Positions 1-5,234 of a stretch of 5,476 nucleotides of DNA are shown here, one piece after another; position 1 is the stretch's first letter; every line of letters starts with the position of its first letter. Location: NCBI GenBank assembly GCA_023412175.1, contig JAEYOB010000420.1:1-5476 (forward strand), in the 5' to 3' direction. Both the position numbers and the translations under genes were made by a program. A model generated the notes under the pieces. It was not told where the DNA came from. It did no database searches and saw only the letters and a program-made list of their open reading frames with translations. This DNA comes from Pseudomonadota bacterium. Its GTDB lineage: Bacteria > Pseudomonadota > Alphaproteobacteria > Azospirillales > Azospirillaceae.

Positions 1-551
1 TCGTCAAAGCGGCCGTCGCGCAGCAGCCGGGCACGTTCGCGCAGCGTGTGCTCGTAGCGCGACAGGCGGCCGGCGTGCGCCGGGTCGAAGCCGAAGACGA
101 GGCGGTCGAGGAAGCGGCGCCGGCCGCTGGATCCCTCCAGGAACAGCCGGTCCATCTGCGGCGTCAGCCAGACCACGGCGACGTGCTCGGCCAGCGCGGT
201 CTGGCCCTTGACCGGGTGGTCGTCGATGCGCACGACGCGGCGGTCCCCGTCATGGCCGGCGTCCTTGCCGGTGCCGATCTCCACCGCACCCAGCGGCGTG
301 CGCACGGTGGCCGCCACCGCCCAGCCGGAACCGGGAGGCGAGCCGATGCGCTCGATGTCGGCGAGTTTGGCCCCGCGCAGCCCGCGGCCGGGGGCGAGAA
401 AGCTGACGGCCTCCAGCAGGTTGGTCTTGCCGGCGCCGTTCGGGCCGATCAGCGCGACCGGGCGGTAGTCCGGCTCCAGGCGCGCGTGCTCGTAGCCGCG
501 GAACCGCGTCAGGGTAAGACGCGTCACCGCCAAGGCTTCGGCCGCCGGCAC
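1..551 (-). CDS. recF: DNA replication/repair protein RecF, N-terminal part (cut by window edge)
   Basis: RecF is an SMC-like ABC ATPase. With RecO and RecR it loads RecA at single-strand gaps and supports restart of stalled forks. The visible N-terminal ~183 residues show the family opening (TRLTLTRFRGYEHARLEP), then Walker A GPNGAGKT at about residues 36-43 followed by NLLEAVSFLAPGRGLRG. Further on are VVWLTPQMDRLFLEGSSGRRRFLDRL and a helical RYEHTLRERARLLRDG stretch, all typical of RecF. The Q-loop/signature half and Walker B lie beyond the left edge. The start is uncertain. GTG at 551 is preferred: it has a GGA 8 bases upstream and GC-rich codons follow. An in-frame GTG at 578 would add rare codons (GCA, AGA, ATT). 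TTG at 533 or GTG at 527 would place Walker A nearest to its E. coli position. The gene follows dnaN by about 70 bases on the same strand, so co-transcription is likely. Confidence 0.95.
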   Translation of the reverse strand, partial: MPAAEALAVTRLTLTRFRGYEHARLEPDYRPVALIGPNGAGKTNLLEAVSFLAPGRGLRGAKLADIERIGSPPGSGWAVAATVRTPLGAVEIGTGKDAGHDGDRRVVRIDDHPVKGQTALAEHVAVVWLTPQMDRLFLEGSSGRRRFLDRLVFGFDPAHAGRLSRYEHTLRERARLLRDGRFD

Positions 552-596
552 TTCCTGAATCCGTCTTGCTTCGAGCACTGATCCGTTCCGTGGGAG

Positions 597-615
597 GGGT
601 GGCGGTCCGCCCCCC
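597..615 (-). promoter_or_regulatory. GC-rich hairpin between dnaN and recF
   Basis: In the dnaN-recF gap, GGCGG and CCGCC (601-605 and 607-611) form a perfect inverted repeat. It extends outward, after one mismatch, by three more G-C pairs to 597-615. Because the central loop must open, the practical stem is GGCG/CGCC plus the outer GGG/CCC. No T-run follows on the minus strand, so it does not look like a complete intrinsic terminator. It may tune recF expression relative to dnaN by attenuation or mRNA processing. The inverted repeat is seen; the role is inferred. Confidence 0.3.
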
Positions 616-621
616 GCCGGG

Positions 622-1752
622 TCAGACGCGCATCGGCATCAACACGTACAGCGCCGTGCCGTCGGCAACGTCGCGGATGATGGTGGGCGACGCCGCGTCC
701 GCCAGCGTGAAGCGGGCGCCCTCGCCCTCGATTTGTTGTGTGATGTCCAACAGATAGCGAGAGTTGAAGCCGATTTCCAGGGCGCTGTCCTGGTAATTGA
801 CCTCCAGCTCCTCGGTGGCGCTGCCGGCTTCCGGGCTGGTCGCGGAGAGGGTCAGCGTGCCGCGGCTGACGGCCAGCTTCACCGCCCGGCTCTTCTCGGT
901 GGAGATCGTCGCCACGCGGTCGACGGCGGCGGCGAACAGGCGGGCGTCCACCTCCAGCACCTTGTCGTTGCCGACGGGGATGACCCGCTCATAATCCGGG
1001 AAGGTGCCGTCGATCAGCTTGGAGGTGACGATGATCTGGTCGAAGGCGAAGCGGATCTTGTTCTCCGACAGCGAGATCTCGATGCGGTCCGCCGCCTCGT
1101 CGATCAGCTTGCGGATCTCCATGACGGTCTTGCGCGGCACGATGACGCCGGGGATGCCCGAGGCACCGTCCGGCAGCGGCATCTCGACCCGCGCCAGCCG
1201 GTGGCCGTCGGTGGCGACGGCGCGCAGCACCGGGATGTCGCCGGCCGCGGCGGCGTTGCGGGCGGCGTGCACGTAGATGCCGTTCAGGTAGTAGCGCGTC
1301 TCCTCGGTGGAGATGGCGAAGCGCGTGCGGTCGATCAGCGCCCGCAGGTCGGCCGCGGCCAGCGCGAAGCTGTGCTTCAGCTCGCCGCCGGAGAGCTGCG
1401 GGAAATCCTCGACCGGCAGGCAGGACAGCTTGAACTGCGAGCGGCCGGACCGCAGCGTCAGGATCGCGCCGTCGCCGGACACGTCCAGCTCCACCTGGCT
1501 GCCGTCGGGCAGCTTGCGCACGATGTCGTACAGCGTGTGCGCCGGGGCGGTGGTGCCGCCGGGGCGGCCGATGGTGGCCGGGACGGTCTCGATCATCTCC
1601 AGGTCCATGTCGGTGGCGGCCAGCGACAGCTCGCCGTCCTTCGCCCGGAGCAGCACGTTGGACAGGATCGGAATGGTGTTGCGGCGTTCCACCACGCTCT
1701 GCACGTGACCGAGGGACCGAAGCAGGGCTGCACGTTCGATGATGATGTTCAT
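622..1752 (-). CDS. dnaN: DNA polymerase III subunit beta (sliding clamp)
   Basis: This is the ring-shaped homodimeric clamp that holds DNA polymerase III on DNA and docks other replication and repair proteins. The product is 376 residues, close to the usual ~366-375, and the three clamp domains cover roughly 1-125, 126-253 and 254-376. Landmarks are NTIPILSNVLL (25-35), LAATDMDLE (44-52), YYLNGIYVH (154-162), AVATDGHRLARVE (178-190), FPDYERVIP (251-259), GFNSRYLLDI (328-337) and the C-terminal VLMPMRV. The protein-binding pocket residues are present: T181, G183, H184, R185, L186, P252, and the M372-P373-M374-R375 end. The start is ATG at 1752, because MNIIIERAALLRSLGHVQSVVERRNT is the normal N-terminus. 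The reading frame stays open to a TTG at 1857, but those 35 codons do not resemble clamp sequence. No strong Shine-Dalgarno precedes ATG 1752. recF follows downstream. The gene directly upstream is an unknown gene, not dnaA. Confidence 0.98.
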   Translation of the reverse strand: MNIIIERAALLRSLGHVQSVVERRNTIPILSNVLLRAKDGELSLAATDMDLEMIETVPATIGRPGGTTAPAHTLYDIVRKLPDGSQVELDVSGDGAILTLRSGRSQFKLSCLPVEDFPQLSGGELKHSFALAAADLRALIDRTRFAISTEETRYYLNGIYVHAARNAAAAGDIPVLRAVATDGHRLARVEMPLPDGASGIPGVIVPRKTVMEIRKLIDEAADRIEISLSENKIRFAFDQIIVTSKLIDGTFPDYERVIPVGNDKVLEVDARLFAAAVDRVATISTEKSRAVKLAVSRGTLTLSATSPEAGSATEELEVNYQDSALEIGFNSRYLLDITQQIEGEGARFTLADAASPTIIRDVADGTALYVLMPMRV

Positions 1753-1845
1753 GCGGGTCGTCTGTCTTAGGCTGGTCCAGAGGTGGCGATTCGCCGGTGG
1801 TTCGGCCGCAATCCGGCCGGGAAAGCCGGTTCGAAGCGGGCGCGC

Positions 1846-1873
1846 ATGATACCACAACGCGCCGGGCGTCGAA
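1846..1873 (-). promoter_or_regulatory. Candidate dnaN promoter
   Basis: On the minus strand TTCGAC (1873-1868), 16 bases, then TATCAT (1851-1846) resemble a sigma-70 -35/-10 pair. It lies in the 160-bp gap between the unknown gene's stop and the dnaN start. Transcription would begin near 1839 and leave a leader of about 87 bases. The leader contains small GC stems, for example CCGGC/GCCGG at 1813-1817 and 1825-1829. No convincing terminator is seen after the upstream gene, so read-through into dnaN remains possible. Confidence 0.35.
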
Positions 1874-1912
1874 CCAAATTCGTCGCGAAAGCGGTGGCGG
1901 CAGCCTTCGAAT

Positions 1913-3586
1913 TCACTCCGTCCGCGCCTCGTACAACCGCAGCAGCGCCACGAGGTCGGCGCTCTGCCAGTGACGGGAGCGGCCCAGCTCGACCCGGATG
2001 GCGGCGACGAGGCGGTCGATGACGAACTGCGCCTCCGGCGCGATCTCGCCCGTTCCCTCCAGATAGTGGCGGACCACGCGCTGCAGGCCCTGGCTCATGG
2101 CGCTGACCCACGGCGTCACGTCGGCACCGAGCCCCGCCAGCAGCCGGTTGATGCGGATGATGTGCTGCATGCGCGCGGGCAGCGTCTCGTCCTCGTCCTC
2201 GGCCTTGGTCGCCTGGATGAAGGCGATGCCGGCATCCTCGACGATGCGGCTCCTGGCCGCGGTGATCTCCGGAGTGGCGTAACCGACGCCGCCCAGCGTG
2301 GCGCCCCAGGCCCAGACGAACTCGAGCAGCCACACCACCTCGTCATGGTCGGGCGCGGGGGCGTTGCGGGCGGCGGCGGCGGCGTGCGTGCGCTCGACCG
2401 CCACCGGCAGCACCGTGGACGTCAGCAGGCGCGTCACCTCGGTCAGCAGCGCGCGGACGCGCGGGCCGATCAGGCGGGTCGTCATCAGGCCGCTGGCGCT
2501 CATGGCGGCCAGGGAGCGGTCGAAGCGCCGGCGCGCCTCGTCCAGGATTTCGCGCACCGGGCGCGACAGCGACAGCGCGTGCCCGTCGCCGATTCCCACC
2601 TCGCCGAACGCGGCGCGGATCAGGTCGGTCATGGCGGCGCAGCAGGCGGAGAAATGGCCGAACAGCGCCTGATGCAGCGGGTGGTTGTCGCTGACCGCCG
2701 GGCCGCCGTACTCGCGCACGTAGCGCAGCACCACGTCGTAACGGCGCTTGACGTTGAGCGCCAGCAGCGGCGGGAGCCAGACGACCGGATCGTCGATGTC
2801 GCGGTTCGGGCAGGCCATGCGCATGCCGCGCATGAAGCCGACGACGATGGCCGCCTGCCCGTCCACCTCGGCCGCCGCGGCGTCGCCGGAGGACGGCGTG
2901 TCGGACAGGTCGTGGCGCACGCGCTCCATCAGCGGCAGGATCGCCTCGTTCTCCTCCAGCACCGCGCGGACGAAGCCGAGCTGCGCTATGTCGATGGGCG
3001 CCTTGAAGGTCAGGTGCGGGCTGCGCTGGCGGGCGTCGCGCAACGCCTCGCGGTTGGCAACGATCAGGAACTCCTCGGCTGTCCGGCGGGTCTTCAGCGC
3101 CACCGCCAGGAAGCGCACCGCCTCGTCCCGCATCAGCGACCGCATGACCATGGCGTCCGGCGACGCCAGCACGCGGTCGAGCAGCTCCTCCTGCGACATG
3201 GCGTCCAGCCGCTCCTGCACCCGCATGGCGGTCTCGGGAAAGGCGAAGTGGGTCAGCGCGTGCCAGATGCCGCCCATGTCCACCCGCTGGATCAGGCCGG
3301 GCACGGGATCGCGGGCGCGGTAGAGGATCGGGTCGTCGACCAGCAGCGGCTCGAACAGGCCGGTGAACAGCCGCCGCGCCTTGAAGGGACGCAGCTTGTT
3401 GAACTGCTCCACCAGCGCGTCGCGCAGGGTCTGGGCGCGGGCGCTGTTGTGCGCGTTGGTGTTCTCGATCTCGTCGATGACGGCGCGCAGCGCATGCTTG
3501 GGTACGCGGCTGACCAGCTCGTCCACCTGCTTGCGCAGATGGACGTTGCGGGAGCTTCCATCGCCGTCTTGGGAGGATCTGGTCAT
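1913..3586 (-). CDS. Unknown 557-residue helical cytoplasmic protein
   Basis: I do not recognise this family. The 557-residue product has no signal peptide, no hydrophobic membrane segment and no nucleotide-binding P-loop or obvious catalytic motif. It looks almost entirely alpha-helical: a charged N-terminal helix pair (about 16-70, with VDELVSRVPKHALRAVIDEIE), a distinctive ARRLFTGLFEPLLVDDP block (70-86), and helix-rich repeats to about 228. A low-complexity linker (SSGDAAAAEVDG, ~232-243) follows, then a second helical half. That half has CPNRDIDDPVVWLPPLL (259-275), VVWLLEFVWAWG (417-428) and HIIRINRLLAGLG (475-487). The two-halves-plus-linker layout suggests a scaffold or adaptor, but that is inference. 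The start ATG 3586 is supported by AGGAG at 3594-3590, only 3 bases before it. Base composition matches its neighbours and the frame is intact, so it looks like a resident, selected gene. It precedes dnaN on the same strand by 160 bp and is divergent from the hemerythrin gene. Confidence 0.9.
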   Translation of the reverse strand: MTRSSQDGDGSSRNVHLRKQVDELVSRVPKHALRAVIDEIENTNAHNSARAQTLRDALVEQFNKLRPFKARRLFTGLFEPLLVDDPILYRARDPVPGLIQRVDMGGIWHALTHFAFPETAMRVQERLDAMSQEELLDRVLASPDAMVMRSLMRDEAVRFLAVALKTRRTAEEFLIVANREALRDARQRSPHLTFKAPIDIAQLGFVRAVLEENEAILPLMERVRHDLSDTPSSGDAAAAEVDGQAAIVVGFMRGMRMACPNRDIDDPVVWLPPLLALNVKRRYDVVLRYVREYGGPAVSDNHPLHQALFGHFSACCAAMTDLIRAAFGEVGIGDGHALSLSRPVREILDEARRRFDRSLAAMSASGLMTTRLIGPRVRALLTEVTRLLTSTVLPVAVERTHAAAAARNAPAPDHDEVVWLLEFVWAWGATLGGVGYATPEITAARSRIVEDAGIAFIQATKAEDEDETLPARMQHIIRINRLLAGLGADVTPWVSAMSQGLQRVVRHYLEGTGEIAPEAQFVIDRLVAAIRVELGRSRHWQSADLVALLRLYEARTE

Positions 3587-3633
3587 CCGCTCCTGTCGGT
3601 CGCCGCGCGGCTTCGTGGGTGACTGGTCCGAAG

Positions 3634-3651
3634 ATTATCAATCCTGATTAT
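3634..3651. promoter_or_regulatory. Imperfect 7-4-7 palindrome, candidate operator of the unknown gene
   Basis: ATTATCA (3634-3640), a 4-base spacer, then TGATTAT (3645-3651) pair at 6 of 7 positions. The site lies 48-65 bases upstream of the unknown gene's ATG and its right arm overlaps the candidate -10 of that gene, as expected for a repressor site. The half-sites are ordered ATCA then TGAT, the reverse of an FNR/FixK box (TTGAT-N4-ATCAA), so I do not assign it to that family. Confidence 0.35.
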
Positions 3652-3673
3652 TATTCGTTCGTTACCGCCGCAA
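3645..3673 (-). promoter_or_regulatory. Candidate promoter of the unknown gene
   Basis: On the minus strand TTGCGG (3673-3668), a 17-base spacer and TAATCA (3650-3645) form a sigma-70-like pair. It points at the gene starting at 3586 and would give a leader of about 50 bases. The hexamers are only partial matches to consensus, and nearby AT-rich hexamers such as TAATAA offer alternatives. Confidence 0.3.
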
Positions 3674-3730
3674 GCCAGCGGGACGTTTCGTCGCAAAAGC
3701 ATAACACTGCAAAGTAATAATCATGCCAGG

Positions 3731-3761
3731 TTGCGCCGAATGCGCCGTACGCGCATATATT
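3731..3761 (+). promoter_or_regulatory. Candidate hemerythrin promoter with overlapping palindrome
   Basis: TTGCGC (3731-3736) and TATATT (3756-3761) are -35/-10-like and face the hemerythrin gene. The spacing is 19 bases, longer than ideal; shifting the -10 to ATATAT gives 18. A perfect palindrome, ATGCGC-CGTAC-GCGCAT (3740-3756), fills the spacer and touches the -10, the usual layout of a repressor operator or of an activator that remodels a long spacer. The sequence elements are seen; promoter activity is inferred. Confidence 0.35.
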
Positions 3762-3806
3762 GTGTGGAATTTGCGCGCCGAATAACTTAGCCTGCAAACT
3801 ATTGTG
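3733..3806. repeat. Two-copy bipartite direct repeat, 42-bp period
   Basis: GCGCCGAAT, 16 unlike bases, then TATTGTG occurs at 3733-3764 and again at 3775-3806. Both blocks are identical and equally spaced in the two copies, while the 16-base interior is mostly diverged. The 42-bp period equals about four helical turns of B-DNA, so proteins bound at both copies would sit on the same face. A further GCGCCG is present at 3742-3747. This fits paired binding sites upstream of the hemerythrin gene. Confidence 0.5.
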
Positions 3807-3815
3807 CAACGCACA
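3803..3815 (+). promoter_or_regulatory. Small hairpin just upstream of the hemerythrin start
   Basis: TGTGC-AAC-GCACA is a perfect 5-3-5 inverted repeat ending 13 bases before ATG 3829. It overlaps the second copy of the 42-bp repeat and directly precedes the weak Shine-Dalgarno GAAAG (3818-3822). It could be a DNA operator or a small mRNA hairpin near the ribosome site. Confidence 0.3.
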
Positions 3816-3828
3816 TTGAAAGCGGCCT

Positions 3829-4275
3829 ATGACCAAAACAGAGCTGGCATGGGACGACTCGTGCAGCTTCGCCGATCCGGACATCGACGACGAGCACAGG
3901 ACGCTCCACGCCTTCTACGCCACGATCCGCGCCTCGCTGGAGGACGGGAACGGCACGGCGGACCCGAAAGCCCTGTGCGCGGAGCTGCTGGACTTCACCC
4001 GCGAGCATTTCGCCCGCGAGGAGGCGATGATGGCGGCGCACGCCTACCCGGACCTGGAGATGCACCGCAAGCTGCACCGGACGTTCCTCCGGCAGATCGA
4101 GGACATCTGGGGCTTCGTGCGCGCCGACGGCGAGACGGACGACTATCTCGCCCGCTTCGTGGTGCTTAGCTTCATCGGCAAGTGGCTGAAGATGCACACC
4201 ATGGTGGTGGACCGGAAATTCGCCGAATGGCTGGCCCTGCACGTCCGCAAGGAGTTGCCGGCCGGGGTGGAATGA
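3829..4275 (+). CDS. Bacteriohemerythrin (single-domain O2-binding di-iron protein)
   Basis: This 148-residue protein is one hemerythrin domain with no signal peptide, membrane segment or fused signalling domain, hence a soluble cytoplasmic bacteriohemerythrin. All seven expected di-iron ligands are visible in the four-helix-bundle pattern: H23 (DIDDEH), H60 and E64 (HFAREE), H79 and H83 (HRKLH), and H123 and D128 (HTMVVD). The family binds O2 reversibly between two non-heme irons, and members have been linked to O2 storage/delivery, O2 sensing and iron handling. Which applies here is not shown. The N-terminal W8 plus the DPDIDDEH segment is typical. ATG 3829 is the only reasonable start: an in-frame TGA lies at 3817-3819, and a weak GAAAG sits 6 bases upstream of the ATG. 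The upstream region is rich in palindromes and repeats, suggesting regulated expression. The gene converges with the SDR gene, with a 4-bp gap. Confidence 0.95.
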   Translation: MTKTELAWDDSCSFADPDIDDEHRTLHAFYATIRASLEDGNGTADPKALCAELLDFTREHFAREEAMMAAHAYPDLEMHRKLHRTFLRQIEDIWGFVRADGETDDYLARFVVLSFIGKWLKMHTMVVDRKFAEWLALHVRKELPAGVE

Positions 4276-4279
4276 CGCC

Positions 4280-5152
4280 CTACGCCGCCGCGACCTGCGC
4301 CGTCAGCCCTTCCCGATAGCTCGGGTACTTCAGCGCGTAGCCGAGCTTGCTCTTGATCCGCTCGTTCCTGACCCGCCGGTTGTCGGCCCAGAAGCTTTTC
4401 GCCATTTCGGACAGTTCGGCCTTCTCGAACGGCACCAGCGGCGGCGGCTCGACGCCCAGCAGCTCGGCGGCGTAGCGGATGACCTCCTGCGGCTCGGCCG
4501 GCTCGTCGTCGCAGACGTTGTAGACGGCGCCGGGGTTCATGGTCGCCATGGAGGCGCGCAGCGCACCGGCGATGTCCTCCACATGGATGCGGCCGAACAG
4601 GTGGCCGGGCTTGTCGATGCGCTTGGCGTCGCCGGCGCGCACCTGATCGACGGCGCTGCGACCGGGGCCGTAGATGCCCGGCAGGCGGAAGACGTGCAGC
4701 GGCACCCCGTACTGGCGGTACAGGTTGAGCCAGCCCTTCTCCGCCTCGACTCGGCGCTTGCTGCGCTCGCTGGTGGGCCGGAGCCAGGACGCCTCGCTCA
4801 CCCACTCGCCCTTGCTGTCGCCGTAGACGCCGGTGGTGGAGAGATAGCCCGCCCACTCCAGGCCAGTCAGGTCGGCGATGTCCACGCCGTGCACCGCCAG
4901 CACCGGGTCGCCCTTCCGATCCGGCGGGACGCTGAGCAGCAGGTGCGTGGCGTCCTTCAGCAGCGCCCTAGCGTCGGGCAGCGGGCGCTCGCGGTCGAAG
5001 AGGACCGCCTCGTAGCCCAGCGCCGCCAGCTCGGCGCGCTTCTCCTCGCTCTGGCAGGTGCCGGCGATCCGCCAGCCCTCGGCCGCAAGCTGTCTGGCGA
5101 GCACCCCGGCGGTGTAACCCAGGCCGAACACGAACAGGCGGGGAGCGGTCAT
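4280..5152 (-). CDS. Atypical SDR / NAD-dependent epimerase-dehydratase-like protein
   Basis: The 290-residue protein has an N-terminal Rossmann fold: beta strand, then GLGYTAG (10-16) for NAD(P), then ARQLAAEGWRIAGTCQS. It continues with LLLSVPP (71-77), YLSTTGVYGD (103-112), FRLPGIYGPGRS (155-166), FGRIHVEDIA (186-195) and YNVCDDEP (211-218). The end is a short substrate-side domain with SYREGL. These are the landmarks of the extended-type SDR set that includes E. coli YeeZ-like proteins. The normal catalytic YxxxK motif is missing: the equivalent stretch TSERSKRRVEAE (127-138) has no Tyr, and none occurs between Y110 and Y145. Redox catalysis by the usual mechanism is therefore doubtful, and the substrate is unknown. 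The start is ATG 5152, since MTAPRLFVFGLG begins the fold directly and GAAGG lies upstream. An earlier in-frame start at 5248 would add 32 residues that do not resemble the family. Confidence 0.9.
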   Translation of the reverse strand: MTAPRLFVFGLGYTAGVLARQLAAEGWRIAGTCQSEEKRAELAALGYEAVLFDRERPLPDARALLKDATHLLLSVPPDRKGDPVLAVHGVDIADLTGLEWAGYLSTTGVYGDSKGEWVSEASWLRPTSERSKRRVEAEKGWLNLYRQYGVPLHVFRLPGIYGPGRSAVDQVRAGDAKRIDKPGHLFGRIHVEDIAGALRASMATMNPGAVYNVCDDEPAEPQEVIRYAAELLGVEPPPLVPFEKAELSEMAKSFWADNRRVRNERIKSKLGYALKYPSYREGLTAQVAAA

Positions 5153-5206
5153 GCGGAAGCCTTCATGGTCTTGCACGCCTCTTGATTGTCGGGGGCGCGA
5201 TGGCCG

Positions 5207-5234
5207 AGTGTAGGGATGCCATGATCCGACGCAA
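5207..5234 (-). promoter_or_regulatory. Candidate SDR-gene promoter
   Basis: On the minus strand TTGCGT (5234-5229), 16 bases, then TACACT (5212-5207) form a plausible sigma-70-like pair pointing at ATG 5152. Its -35 half would lie inside the first codons of the divergent exported-protein gene. The 68-bp gap is too short for two well-separated promoters, so overlap is expected. No clear plus-strand promoter is visible. Confidence 0.25.

Larger units (their letters stand above)
3587..3828. other. Structured AT-richer divergent intergenic region
   Basis: This 242-bp gap separates the divergent unknown gene (minus) and hemerythrin gene (plus). It is clearly AT-richer than the coding DNA on both sides, especially 3631-3663 and 3700-3817. 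It contains promoter-like elements facing both ways and several inverted and direct repeats, listed separately. One pair, TGATTATTA (3645-3653) and TAATAATCA (3715-3723), forms a 9-base perfect inverted repeat 61 bp apart. This could serve as two operator half-sites or looping sites. I see no convincing RNA gene or small CDS in it. Confidence 0.8.

Noticed and set aside
48..581. A 177-codon plus-strand frame opposite recF
   Set aside because: The minus strand encodes clear RecF with Walker A; the plus-strand product is low-complexity.
733..1770. A 345-codon open frame antisense to dnaN
   Set aside because: It lies wholly opposite the unmistakable sliding-clamp gene and encodes compositionally biased sequence. 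It is a shadow frame.
1970..3622. A 550-codon open frame antisense to the unknown 557-residue gene
   Set aside because: Long antisense frames are expected in GC-rich DNA with GC-biased third codon positions. Its translation is His/Arg/Gly/Gln-rich low-complexity sequence with no domain, and the minus-strand frame has a good ribosome site and a natural helical protein.
3631..3663. FNR/FixK box controlling hemerythrin
   Set aside because: The dyad is ATCA-N4-TGAT, the opposite order from TTGAT-N4-ATCAA. No proper FNR-type site was found in the gap.
3700..3736. Sigma-54 promoter suggested by TGGCAT and TTGC on the minus strand
   Set aside because: The spacing between the two elements is 10 bases rather than the required 5, so -24/-12 geometry fails.
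3755..3820. DnaA boxes / replication origin in the AT-rich gap
   Set aside because: TGTGGAATT and GTTGCACA-like words resemble DnaA boxes but miss two or more consensus positions each, and no cluster of good TTATNCACA sites is present.
3651..3884. A 77-codon minus-strand small protein covering the intergenic region
   Set aside because: It overlaps the hemerythrin start and the unknown gene's promoter region, lacks a ribosome site, and its composition does not resemble a protein.
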